Shown: positions 44,628-53,131 of the stretch, piece by piece
Position numbering within the stretch: position 1 is the first letter of the stretch
Layout: each line of letters opens with the position of its first letter
Origin: an uncultured Kiritimatiellota bacterium
GTDB lineage: Bacteria > Verrucomicrobiota > Kiritimatiellia > RFP12 > UBA1067
Assembly: GCA_934635225.1 (NCBI GenBank)
Contig: CAKTYZ010000004.1
Coordinates: forward strand, 1 to 64,000
Direction: 5' to 3'
Length of the DNA: 64,000 nucleotides
Translations under genes and position numbers: made by a program
Notes under the pieces: generated by a model
Seen by the model: only the letters and a program-made list of their open reading frames with translations
What the model was told of the DNA's origin: nothing
The model's database searches: none

Positions 44628-46898
44628 ATGAATACGGTTGAAACACAAGAAACTCTCAAGGGCATTGCGTCGCGCATTCGCGAAATGCGCGAGATCGAAG
44701 GTCTCTCGGTTGCGGAACTGGCCGCGCAGACGGGCGTGACCGAGGCCGAGTGCCGCGCCATTGAGGCCGCCGAGAGCGATCCGCCGTTTTCGTTCCTGCA
44801 TAAGTGCTCGTTGGTGTTCGGTGTCGATCTGATGGCCCTTCTTGAAGGCCATACGGCCAAGTTGGCTGATCTGCAGGTGACGCGCGCCGGCGAGGGCGTC
44901 GTGACGGCGCGCGAGGCTGGAATTGAGATTCGCAACATGGCGGCACTCTTCCGCAATCGGCAGGCGACGCCGTACTTCGTGACATACGACTATGCCCCCG
45001 CCCTCCAAAGTAAGCCGATCGCGACATCCACGCACGGCGGTCAGGAATACGATTACATCCTGAGCGGGGAGATGCGTCTGAGGGTCGGCGAGCACGAGGA
45101 GACGCTCAAGGCGGGCGACTCGGCGTTCTACCGCTCGTCCGTTCCGCATGGCATGATTGCCGTCGGCGGGCAGAAATGCACCTTCCTCGCGATGATCATG
45201 TCGGCGGACGGCGAAGAAGTGGCCCTGCCCACGGTTCATGCGGACTATCACAAGGTCGACGCGCCGTGCGCGGTCCAACGCTTCGTGGAGACCGTCGAGG
45301 ACGATGCCGGGTGCCTGAAGCACATTTCCTTCAAGAATGTGGATCATTTCAACTTCGCGTTTGACATTGTAGACGAGATTGCGCGTCGCGACCCAGAGCG
45401 TCTGGCGATGCTGCATGTCTCCGATCACATGACGGAGCGCCGCTTCACGTTCAAGGACATGGCCGAGGACTCGAACCGCGCGGCGAACTACCTGAAGGCG
45501 CTTGGCATCGGAAAGGGCGATAAGGTGATGCTCGTCCTAAAGCGACACTTCCAGTTCTGGCCTGTTGTCCTCGCCTGCCACAAGATTGGCGCGGTGGTGA
45601 TTCCCGCGACGAATCAGCTGATGACGCATGACTTCACCTACCGCTTCAAGGCGGGTGACGTGAAGGCGATCTTCTGCACGGCGGATGGCCTGACGGCGGA
45701 GCAGGTCGAGCGTGCGGAGCGAGAAGTGGGCTTGAGTCTCGTCAAGGTCATCGTCAACGGCAAGCGCGAGGGCTGGCGCCCTTACGACAGCGAGATCCAT
45801 GGCTATTCGTCTGTCTACGTGCGGCCCAGTGACGCGCCGGGCGGCAAGGACCCAATGCTCATGTTCTTCACGAGCGGCACGACAAGCTATCCGAAGATGG
45901 CGTTGCACAGCTACACCTATGCGCTTGGACATTATGTGACGGCGAAGTACTGGCATCTCGTCGAGCCGGACGGCCTCCACTTCACGATTTCCGAGACGGG
46001 CTGGGGCAAGGCCCTCTGGGGCAAGCTTTACGGCCAGTGGCTCTGCGAGGGCGCGGTCTTCACCTATGACTTCACGCGTTTTGACGCGGAGAAGATCCTG
46101 CCGATGTTCGCGAAATACAAGATCACGACGTTCTGTGCGCCGCCGACCATGTATCGTATGCTCATCAAGCAGGACATCTCCAAGTATGACCTCTCGTCCA
46201 TCCGCCATGCGACGACGGCGGGCGAGGCGCTGAACCCCGAGGTGTTCGTGCAGTTCGAGAAATCCACAGGTCTCAAGATCTACGAGGGCTTTGGCCAGAC
46301 GGAGACGACGCTTGCGCTGGCGAATCTGATTGGCGACAAGCTGAAGCCTGGCTCGATGGGCAAGCCCGTTCCGGACTATGGCATTGACCTCGTGGACGAA
46401 GACTGCCAGAGCGTCGCCCCCGGTGAACACGGCGAGATCGTCGTGCGCACGTCGCGCGACAATGCGCACCCCGGCATCTTTCTTGGCTACTACAAGGATG
46501 AGGAGAAGACGAATGAAGCGTGGCGCGGTGGCGTCTACCATACGGGTGACCTCGCGTGGAAGGATGAGGACGGCTACTATCACTATGTCGGGCGCGCGGA
46601 CGACGTCATCAAGTCATCCGGCTACCGTATTGGCCCGGCGGAGATTGAGAACGTCATCATGGAACTGCCGTATGTGCTTGAATGCGGCGTCTCGGCCGCG
46701 CCCGATCCCGTGCGCGGGCAGGTCGTCAAGGCGACGATTCATCTCGTGAAAGGGCAGGAGCCTTCGGAAGCGCTGAAGAAGGACGTGCAAGACTACGTCA
46801 AGTCGCATACCGCCCCGTACAAGTATCCGCGCATCGTCGTCTTCAAGGACGAGTTGCCGAAGACGATCAGCGGCAAGATTCAACGCAACAAACTGTAA
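44628..46898 (+). CDS. XRE helix-turn-helix / cupin / acyl-CoA ligase fusion
   Basis: 756 residues. Residues about 7-65 form an XRE-type helix-turn-helix (IREMREIEGLSVAELAAQTG). About 120-190 is a cupin (YDYILSGEMRLRVGEHEETL, HGMIAVGG). From about 215 an AMP-forming acyl-CoA ligase follows, with the P-loop-like FFTSGTTSYPKMA near residue 412, GFGQTETT near 551, YHTGDLAWKDEDG near 637 and the late lysine in KTISGKIQRN near the end. It activates a carboxylic acid with ATP and CoA, probably acetate to short or branched acids. It follows the Leu/Ile attenuator. The DNA-binding domain suggests self-regulation or a retained fold without DNA binding. Confidence 0.9.
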   Translation: MNTVETQETLKGIASRIREMREIEGLSVAELAAQTGVTEAECRAIEAAESDPPFSFLHKCSLVFGVDLMALLEGHTAKLADLQVTRAGEGVVTAREAGIEIRNMAALFRNRQATPYFVTYDYAPALQSKPIATSTHGGQEYDYILSGEMRLRVGEHEETLKAGDSAFYRSSVPHGMIAVGGQKCTFLAMIMSADGEEVALPTVHADYHKVDAPCAVQRFVETVEDDAGCLKHISFKNVDHFNFAFDIVDEIARRDPERLAMLHVSDHMTERRFTFKDMAEDSNRAANYLKALGIGKGDKVMLVLKRHFQFWPVVLACHKIGAVVIPATNQLMTHDFTYRFKAGDVKAIFCTADGLTAEQVERAEREVGLSLVKVIVNGKREGWRPYDSEIHGYSSVYVRPSDAPGGKDPMLMFFTSGTTSYPKMALHSYTYALGHYVTAKYWHLVEPDGLHFTISETGWGKALWGKLYGQWLCEGAVFTYDFTRFDAEKILPMFAKYKITTFCAPPTMYRMLIKQDISKYDLSSIRHATTAGEALNPEVFVQFEKSTGLKIYEGFGQTETTLALANLIGDKLKPGSMGKPVPDYGIDLVDEDCQSVAPGEHGEIVVRTSRDNAHPGIFLGYYKDEEKTNEAWRGGVYHTGDLAWKDEDGYYHYVGRADDVIKSSGYRIGPAEIENVIMELPYVLECGVSAAPDPVRGQVVKATIHLVKGQEPSEALKKDVQDYVKSHTAPYKYPRIVVFKDELPKTISGKIQRNKL

Positions 46899-46901
46899 TT
46901 T

Positions 46902-47729
46902 ATGGTTATCGACGTTCATTCGCATGATTTTGCACCCGCTGTCGCGGTACGCGCCATGGCCGGCATGTGCCGTGCGCTCAATGGACGGCTGACGCCCTCG
47001 GGTGATGGGACGCTGACGAATCACCTTGACAGCCTTGACTGTGCGGGCGTAGACAAGGCCGTCCTGTGCCCCATCGCGACGAAGCCCGGCCAGTTTGACG
47101 TCATCTTGCGCCGGTCTGTCGCGATCCTCTCGGGCGAAGCCGGGGCGCGGGCGCAGCGCAAGATCATCCCTTTTGCGTCCGTTCATCCAGCAGACCCTGA
47201 CTGGTCACGGCATCTTGACGATGTGTCAAACGCTGGGATTAAGGGGCTGAAGTTCCATCCGTACTATCAGAACTTCTCACTCGCAGACTCAGCCGTATGG
47301 CCGATTTTCCGCAAGGCGGCAGAATTGGGTCTTGTCGTTCAATGCCATGCGGGGCGAGACCTTGGCTATCCGGAACGGAATGACGCTTGCGGGCCGAAGG
47401 AGATAGCCATGCTGTTGAGGAACGTGAAAGGCCTGACCTTTATCGCGGCGCATCTGGGCGGTTGCTCCGGTTCTGCGCCGCACGCGACAGACGAACTGCT
47501 GGAACTCGGGGCCTACATTGACACGTCCGCGCTCGTGCAAAACCACCACAAGGATGAGGAAATGCGTTTGTTGAGATCTTGGCCGCGCGAGCGGATTCTT
47601 TTTGCGACGGACTTTCCGTGGACTTCCTACCCCGAAGAGCTTGCCTGGGTGAAGTCAGTCCGCGTGCCAGAGGACTGGGAGCCCGTCTTTGGCGGAAACG
47701 CGGCGAGGATACTTGGAATAATCGAATGA
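46902..47729 (+). CDS. Amidohydrolase family TIM-barrel protein
   Basis: 275 residues starting 3 nt after the ligase stop. The DVHSHDF motif near the N-terminus supplies the metal-binding HxH. KGLKFHPYYQ, VVQCHAGRD, FIAAHLGG and LFATDFPW match the amidohydrolase_2 group, which includes decarboxylases of aromatic or unsaturated acids. It lies between two acyl-CoA ligases in one operon, so its substrate may be a carboxylic acid of the same route. No signal peptide. Confidence 0.85.
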   Translation: MVIDVHSHDFAPAVAVRAMAGMCRALNGRLTPSGDGTLTNHLDSLDCAGVDKAVLCPIATKPGQFDVILRRSVAILSGEAGARAQRKIIPFASVHPADPDWSRHLDDVSNAGIKGLKFHPYYQNFSLADSAVWPIFRKAAELGLVVQCHAGRDLGYPERNDACGPKEIAMLLRNVKGLTFIAAHLGGCSGSAPHATDELLELGAYIDTSALVQNHHKDEEMRLLRSWPRERILFATDFPWTSYPEELAWVKSVRVPEDWEPVFGGNAARILGIIE

Positions 47730-47789
47730 ACGAATCGGAGAATTTCAGGACAAAGGACTAAAGACAGCCGACAATGGCCGCAAAAACCT

Positions 47790-47813
47790 CTCAACCTTTC
47801 AATCACTCAACCC
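47790..47813 (+). repeat. CTCAAC-type octamer array upstream of second acyl-CoA ligase
   Basis: Three octamers, CTCAACCT, TTCAATCA and CTCAACCC, lie just before the ATG at 47822. They resemble the array inside the GH2 gene at 31549. Confidence 0.65.
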
Positions 47814-47821
47814 AAGAAATC

Positions 47822-49561
47822 ATGAACACGACATTCAAACTCTCCGATCCTTTTGGCACAGCTCCGAAAACCGCGCCGTTTACGCAGTCCGTCTCGACAG
47901 GCGTGCCGTGGCACAACCTGCCCGTTACCCGCGACTACACGCTTGGACAACTTCTCGACCAGACGATCGCGCGTTGCGGCGAGAATGATGCCGTGGTGTA
48001 CGCGGATCGCGACTATCGTCTCACGTGGTACCAGTTCGGCGAAGAGGTCGATCTGGTCGCGAAAGGCTTGATGGCGCTTGGCGTCAAGCGTGGCGAGAAG
48101 GTGGCGCTTTGGGCGACGAACGTACCGCATTGGGTCGTCCTCATGTTTGCCACGGCAAAGATCGGGGCGATTCTTCTGCCGCTCAATACGAACTACAAGT
48201 CGCACGAGATGGACTTCGCGCTCACGCAGTCGGATGCGGAGAACCTCTTCGTCATCAATGGCTTCCGCGACTGCGACTACGTGCAGGTCATCAACGAGCT
48301 TGTCCCTGAACTGAAGGAGTGTCCGCGCGGTGAACTGAAGAGCGCGAAATACCCGCATCTGAAGCGCGTGTTCTTCCTCGGCGGCGAGAAGCATAGGGGC
48401 ATGTACTCGCTCAACGAGGTCAAGTCCCTCGCGTGCGAGGTGACGCAGGAGGCGTATCTTGCGCGTCAAGCGACGGTGGAGGTGAACGACGTCGTCAACA
48501 TGCAGTACACGTCGGGCACGACGGGCTTTCCGAAGGGCGTCCAGCTCACGCACCGCAACATCGCGAATGACGGCTTCTGGATCGGCGCGTGCCAGAACCT
48601 CACGTGCCGCGACCGCGTCTGCATTCCCGTGCCGCTCTTCCACTGCTTCGGCTGTGTCCTCGGCGTGATGAGCTGCGTCAACCACGGTGCGACGATGGTC
48701 TTTCTGGAGAAGTTCGACCCCGTGCAGGTGATGACATCGATTGAGAAGGAGAAGTGCACGGCGACGTACGGCGTGCCGACGATGTACATCGCGATGCTCG
48801 ACCACCCGCTCTTCAACCGGTTCGACTTCCGTTCGCTGCGGACGGGCATCATGTCTGGCTCGGCGTGCCCGACGCATCGCATGCAGCAGGCAAATGACAA
48901 GATGTTCATGCGCGAGATCACGAACCCGTACGGACTTACGGAGGCGGGTCCCGTGATGACGATGACGCGCTATTTCGAGACGTCCATCGCGCGCAAGTGC
49001 CAGACAATCGGTCAAGCGCTTCCGGGCGTTGAGGTCGCGATCATCGATCCGGAGACGGGAGAGATCGCGCCAATCGGCCAGGACGGCGAGATCTGCTGCC
49101 GAGGCTACAACACGATGAAGGGCTACTACAAGATGCCCGAGCAAACGGCAAGGTGCATCGACGCGAACGGGTGGCTCCATTCGGGTGACATCGGCAAGAT
49201 GGACGCAGAGGGCTACTACTACATCACGGGGCGGCTCAAGGACCTCATCATCCGCGGCGGAGAGAACATCTCTCCGAAGGAGGTCGAGGACTTCCTCGGC
49301 ACGATGCCGGGGGTTAAGGACGTCGCGGTCGTTGGCTGTCCCTCGAAGAAATACGGCGAACAGCCGGCGGCATTCATCATCCGTGCGGTTGGTTCCGAGA
49401 TTTCGGCGCATGACGTCGCAGTCTTCTGCAAGGACAAGATCAGTTGGTTCAAGATCCCGAAGTATGTCCACTTCCTGGACGTTTTCCCGATGACAGCGAG
49501 CCAGAAGATACAGAAGTACAGGTTGCGTGAGATGGCCCATGAACTGTGGCCAGAGGCCTAA
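47822..49561 (+). CDS. AMP-dependent acyl-CoA ligase
   Basis: 579 residues from the ATG at 47822; an upstream in-frame ATG at 47774 would place an octamer-repeat array in the protein and is less likely. Motifs are MQYTSGTTGFPKGVQLTHRN near residue 225, YGLTEAGP near 372, WLHSGDIGKMDAEGYYYITG near 450, GGENISPKEVEDFL and the late lysine region SQKIQKYRLRE. It activates fatty or aromatic acids with CoA; chain length is not readable. A terminator follows. Confidence 0.92.
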   Translation: MNTTFKLSDPFGTAPKTAPFTQSVSTGVPWHNLPVTRDYTLGQLLDQTIARCGENDAVVYADRDYRLTWYQFGEEVDLVAKGLMALGVKRGEKVALWATNVPHWVVLMFATAKIGAILLPLNTNYKSHEMDFALTQSDAENLFVINGFRDCDYVQVINELVPELKECPRGELKSAKYPHLKRVFFLGGEKHRGMYSLNEVKSLACEVTQEAYLARQATVEVNDVVNMQYTSGTTGFPKGVQLTHRNIANDGFWIGACQNLTCRDRVCIPVPLFHCFGCVLGVMSCVNHGATMVFLEKFDPVQVMTSIEKEKCTATYGVPTMYIAMLDHPLFNRFDFRSLRTGIMSGSACPTHRMQQANDKMFMREITNPYGLTEAGPVMTMTRYFETSIARKCQTIGQALPGVEVAIIDPETGEIAPIGQDGEICCRGYNTMKGYYKMPEQTARCIDANGWLHSGDIGKMDAEGYYYITGRLKDLIIRGGENISPKEVEDFLGTMPGVKDVAVVGCPSKKYGEQPAAFIIRAVGSEISAHDVAVFCKDKISWFKIPKYVHFLDVFPMTASQKIQKYRLREMAHELWPEA

Positions 49562-49579
49562 ACGGTCCTCAGACCAGGT

Positions 49580-49615
49580 ACGGCGGTCCTCTCTCTCCCA
49601 CAGGACCGCCGTTTT
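49580..49615 (+). terminator. Rho-independent terminator after acyl-CoA ligase
   Basis: An 11-bp stem ACGGCGGTCCT/AGGACCGCCGT with an 11-nt loop, ending in TTT. Confidence 0.88.
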
Positions 49616-49616
49616 A

Positions 49617-49625
49617 TGGTAAAAT
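49617..49625 (+). promoter_or_regulatory. Extended -10 (TGGTAAAAT) of gmd-fcl
   Basis: TG-G-TAAAAT directly follows the terminator. A leader of about 18 nt carries AAAAGGA before the ATG at 49650. Confidence 0.65.
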
Positions 49626-49649
49626 ACACTTCTTTAAAAGGAACTTGCA

Positions 49650-50651
49650 ATGAAGAAAGCACTCATCACCGGCATTACGGGACAGGACGGCAGCTACCTT
49701 GCGGAACTGCTGCTCGACAAGGGCTATGAAGTCCACGGCATTGTCCGCCGTTCGAGCTCGTTCAACACGGGGCGCATCGATCACCTCTATCAGGATCCTC
49801 ATGTCAATGGCGTGAAGCTCTTCCTCCATTATGGCGATCTCGGCGACAGTTCGAATCTCATGCGCCTTGTCCATGACGTCAACCCGGACGAAGTGTACAA
49901 TCTGGCGGCGCAGAGTCATGTGCGCGTATCCTTTGACTCGCCGGAGTTCACGGGCGACGTGGATGCGCTTGGCACGATGCGCCTGCTGGAGGCAATTCGC
50001 CTTGCGGGCGTGAAAACGCGTTTCTATCAGGCTTCGACCTCAGAACTTTTCGGAAAAGTGCAGGAGGTCCCTCAGAAAGAGACGACCCCGTTCTATCCGC
50101 GCAGCCCCTATGCCGTCGCGAAGCTCTACGGCTTCTGGGCGGTCAAGAACTACCGCGAGGCCTACGGTCTCCACGCCTCGAACGGCATTCTGTTCAATCA
50201 CGAGTCGCCGCGGCGTGGCGAGACGTTCGTGACGCGCAAGGTGACGCGAGCCGCGAGCCGCATCAAGCTCGGCCTTCAGGATGAGCTGTTCATGGGCAAC
50301 ATCAGCTCCCTGCGAGACTGGGGCTATGCCGGTGACTACGTCGAGGGCATGTGGCGGATGCTTCAGCAAGATTCGCCGGACGATTACGTTCTGGCGACGG
50401 GCGAGATGCACTCGGTGAAAGAGCTTCTCGAAGAGGCGTTTGCGTACGTGGATCTCGACTGGGCGAAATACACGAGGCACGATGACCGCTACAACCGTCC
50501 GAGTGAAGTCGATCAGCTTCTTGGCGACGCGAGCAAGGCGAAGCGCGTGCTGGGTTGGGAGCCGAAAGTGACCTTCAAGGGCCTTGTCAAGATGATGATG
50601 GACGCGGACTTGGAGTTGGCGCGCAAGGAATTGGCGGTGAAGAATGCTTAA
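49650..50651 (+). CDS. gmd: GDP-mannose 4,6-dehydratase
   Basis: 333 residues of the short-chain dehydrogenase/reductase type. The NAD(P) loop is TGITGQDGSYLAELL, the active site YPRSPYAVAKLYGFW, plus IVRRSSSFNTGRIDHLY and FNHESPRRGETFVTRKVTRA blocks typical of Gmd. It makes GDP-4-keto-6-deoxymannose, the first step to GDP-L-fucose or GDP-rhamnose. It overlaps fcl by 8 nt. Confidence 0.97.
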   Translation: MKKALITGITGQDGSYLAELLLDKGYEVHGIVRRSSSFNTGRIDHLYQDPHVNGVKLFLHYGDLGDSSNLMRLVHDVNPDEVYNLAAQSHVRVSFDSPEFTGDVDALGTMRLLEAIRLAGVKTRFYQASTSELFGKVQEVPQKETTPFYPRSPYAVAKLYGFWAVKNYREAYGLHASNGILFNHESPRRGETFVTRKVTRAASRIKLGLQDELFMGNISSLRDWGYAGDYVEGMWRMLQQDSPDDYVLATGEMHSVKELLEEAFAYVDLDWAKYTRHDDRYNRPSEVDQLLGDASKAKRVLGWEPKVTFKGLVKMMMDADLELARKELAVKNA

Positions 50652-51606
50652 GACGGACAAGATCTTCGTCGCGGGGCATCGCGGCATGGTCGGTTCCGCC
50701 GTCTGCCGTGCGCTTGCGCGCGGTGGCTACGCAAATGTCGTGACGCGTGCCCATGCCGAGCTGGACCTTTTGGATCCGAAAGCCGTACGGGCGTTCTATG
50801 AGGCGGAGAAGCCGGACATTGCCGTCATTGCGGCGGCGCGTGTCGGCGGCATTGGCGCGAACAGCGCGGCCAACTCGCGATTCCTCTACGAGAACGAGAT
50901 GATCGCGCTCAATACGGTGTGGGCGGCGGCAGAGGCGGGCGTGAAACGCTTGCTCTTCCTTGGCTCGACTTGCATTTATCCGCGCTTGGCGCCTCAGCCG
51001 ATTCCTGAAGACGCGCTTCTCACGAGCGCATTGGAGAAGACGAACGAGGGCTATGCGCTGGCGAAAATCTCGGGACTGAAGCTTTGCGAGTTTCTGCGCC
51101 GTGAACGCGGCCTTTGCTATCACTCGCTGATGCCGACGAATCTCTATGGCCCCGGCGACAATTACGACCTCGTGGGCGGGCACGTCCTGCCGACGATGAT
51201 CCGCAAGTTTGAAGAGGCGCGCCAGCGGGGTGATGCAACTGTTCCGCTGTGGGGCACGGGGACGCCGCTTCGCGAATTCTTGCATGTTGACGATCTCGCG
51301 GAGGCATGCCTGTTCGTGCTGGATCTGGAGGACCCGCCGGATCTCGCGAATGTCGGTTCGGGCGAGGAAGTCTCGATCAGAGACCTTGCGGAAAAGGTGC
51401 GCACCGCCACGGGATGCCCGGCGAAGATTGACTGGGATGCGTCAAAACCGGATGGAACGCCGCGTAAGCTCTGTGACACGACGCTGATCCGCTCGCTTGG
51501 CTGGAAGCCGCAGATCTCGCTGGATGAGGGGCTGCGCCGCACGGTCGCGTGCTTCCGAGAGGAATGCGCGACGGGACGTGTGCGCATGGCCCGCGCCGCT
51601 TCGTGA
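50644..51606 (+). CDS. fcl: GDP-L-fucose synthase
   Basis: 320 residues. NADP loop VAGHRGMVGSAVCRAL, VGGIGANSAANSRFLYEN, LGSTCIYPRLAPQPIPEDALL and the YALAKISGLKLCE active site define GDP-4-keto-6-deoxymannose epimerase/reductase. With gmd it makes GDP-L-fucose for surface glycans. Overlap with gmd indicates coupled translation. Confidence 0.97.
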   Translation: MLKTDKIFVAGHRGMVGSAVCRALARGGYANVVTRAHAELDLLDPKAVRAFYEAEKPDIAVIAAARVGGIGANSAANSRFLYENEMIALNTVWAAAEAGVKRLLFLGSTCIYPRLAPQPIPEDALLTSALEKTNEGYALAKISGLKLCEFLRRERGLCYHSLMPTNLYGPGDNYDLVGGHVLPTMIRKFEEARQRGDATVPLWGTGTPLREFLHVDDLAEACLFVLDLEDPPDLANVGSGEEVSIRDLAEKVRTATGCPAKIDWDASKPDGTPRKLCDTTLIRSLGWKPQISLDEGLRRTVACFREECATGRVRMARAAS

Positions 51607-51628
51607 GGCAACGGAAAGGTTGAACGGC

Positions 51629-52288
51629 GTGCGAAAGGCGCGGGAGCAGACAAGCGGCGAAGAAGTCGCCAACACGGTCACGCATGTCGTCGGGTCTCAT
51701 CTCGGCGCGGCGATGTTGGCGCTCTTGGTCTGGCAGGGGGCGCGGAGTGGCATTGCCGTCCCATGGAAAGTGACGAGCGGGGCGATCTTTGGCGCGTGCA
51801 TGATTCTCCTTTACGCGACATCGTCGGCCTATCACGCCGTCACCTATCGCCCGGCAAAGGCGGTTCTTCATGTTCTTGACCACATCTCCATCTACTTTCT
51901 GATCGCGGGGAGCTACACGCCGTTCTGCCTTGTCACCCTGCGTCCGGAGCATCCCGTTCTGGCGTGGACGATTTTCGGCGTGGAATGGGGAGCCGCGCTT
52001 GTCGGCGTTTTCTTCAAGGTATGGACGACAGGGCGTTTCCGCGTCATATCCACGCTTGCGTATGTGCTGATGGGATGGGTTGCGATCTTGGCCATCATGC
52101 CGCTGGTTCGAGCCTTGCACGGGCTGGGCACGATGTGGCTTGTCCTTGGCGGCGGCCTTTACACGCTCGGTTGCGTCTTCTATCTTTGGAAGTCCCTCCC
52201 GTACGCGCACATGGTTTGGCATCTTTTCGTCTTGGCAGGCACCATCTGCCATTTCTTCTGCTTGCTTTGGTACGTGATGCCGATCTGA
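51629..52288 (+). CDS. Hemolysin III family membrane protein
   Basis: 219 residues from a GTG at 51629 with GAAAGG 10 nt upstream; a TTG at 51620 is the alternative. Seven predicted membrane segments with family motifs EEVANTVTHVVGSHLG, SSAYHAV, LDHISIYFLIAGSYTPF and MVWHLFVLAGTICHFF. It belongs to the PAQR/hemolysin III superfamily, whose bacterial role is unclear and probably not hemolysis. Confidence 0.92.
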   Translation: MRKAREQTSGEEVANTVTHVVGSHLGAAMLALLVWQGARSGIAVPWKVTSGAIFGACMILLYATSSAYHAVTYRPAKAVLHVLDHISIYFLIAGSYTPFCLVTLRPEHPVLAWTIFGVEWGAALVGVFFKVWTTGRFRVISTLAYVLMGWVAILAIMPLVRALHGLGTMWLVLGGGLYTLGCVFYLWKSLPYAHMVWHLFVLAGTICHFFCLLWYVMPI

Positions 52289-52306
52289 GAACGGGGCGCG
52301 TCGCCC

Positions 52307-52336
52307 CTGACAGGTTCGCGTGCGATATGCTATAAT
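52307..52336 (+). promoter_or_regulatory. Promoter CTGACA-18-TATAAT with extended -10
   Basis: The -10 TG-C-TATAAT (52328-52336) ends 7 nt before the ATG of a 14-codon ORF. The -35 (52307-52312) is touched by a GGGGCG/CGCCCC hairpin (52293-52307) that has no T-run. Confidence 0.75.
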
Positions 52337-52343
52337 TCTCCTC

Positions 52344-52388
52344 ATGAAGATTGACGAGAGCCAGAAGTCTGGGGGAACGCGGTCGTGA
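52344..52388 (+). CDS. Leaderless 14-codon ORF coupled to tlyA-type gene
   Basis: A 14-residue ORF (MKIDESQKSGGTRS) begins 7 nt after the -10, so its ATG is probably the first transcribed codon. Its TGA overlaps the GTG start of the next gene (GTGA). A GGGGGA in its last codons could act as ribosome site for the GTG. This layout suggests that translation of the small ORF delivers ribosomes to the methylase gene. The amino-acid content shows no attenuator-like codon run. Confidence 0.6.
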   Translation: MKIDESQKSGGTRS

Positions 52389-53131
52389 AGAAGCGTTTGG
52401 ATTTGCTTTTGGTTGAGAAGGGGCTTGCGGATTCGCGAACCCGGGCGCAGGCTCTTGTCCTTGAAGGGAAGGTGCGTGTCGGCGGCCAAGTCGAGGCGAA
52501 GGCTTCGCGGGCGTTTGACGAGACGGTGGTGATTGAAGTCGAGACCCCGCCGCGCTTTGTCTCGCGCGGGGGAGAAAAGCTGGAGGGCGCGTTTGAGAGG
52601 TTCGGCGGGTCCGAGGGGCTTGTCGTCGAGGGAAAGACCTGTCTGGATGTCGGCTCGTCAACGGGCGGGTTCACCGACTGTCTTCTTCAGCATGGCGCGG
52701 CGCGCGTGATGGCTGTGGATGTCGGGACGAACCAGCTTGCCTACAAGTTGCGCACGGATCCGCGCGTTTGGGTGAAGGAAAACTTCAACGCGCGTTTCAT
52801 GAAGTCATCAGACCTGCCCGAAGTGCCGGAAATCGCGGTCACGGACGTCTCTTTCATCTCTCTTCGGCTGATTCTTCCTCCTATCTGCGAAGTCCTTTCG
52901 CCAAACGGGCGGATCGTCGCGCTGATCAAGCCGCAGTTCGAGGTTGGAAAGGGCAAGGCGCCGGGCGGGCTTGTCCGTGACGAGACGTTGCGGCTTAAGG
53001 CGCGCGACGGCATTGTCCGCTTCGCGACAGAAGAGCTGGGCTTGCGGCTTTTGGGTCTTTCTGAGTCGCCGATTCGCGGCAAGGAAATGGGGAATGTCGA
53101 ATACCTGAGCTATTGGGAGAAAGTCAGATGA
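52385..53131 (+). CDS. TlyA family rRNA methyltransferase
   Basis: 248 residues from a GTG. Residues about 3-62 form an S4 RNA-binding domain (RLDLLLVEKGLADSRTRAQA). The rest is an FtsJ-like SAM methylase with DVGSSTGGFTDCLLQHGA near residue 88, KENFNARF, VTDVSFISLRLILP and IKPQFEVGKGKAPGGLVRD. TlyA proteins 2'-O-methylate cytidines of 16S and/or 23S rRNA. The stop overlaps the next gene (ATGA). Confidence 0.95.
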   Translation: MKKRLDLLLVEKGLADSRTRAQALVLEGKVRVGGQVEAKASRAFDETVVIEVETPPRFVSRGGEKLEGAFERFGGSEGLVVEGKTCLDVGSSTGGFTDCLLQHGAARVMAVDVGTNQLAYKLRTDPRVWVKENFNARFMKSSDLPEVPEIAVTDVSFISLRLILPPICEVLSPNGRIVALIKPQFEVGKGKAPGGLVRDETLRLKARDGIVRFATEELGLRLLGLSESPIRGKEMGNVEYLSYWEKVR

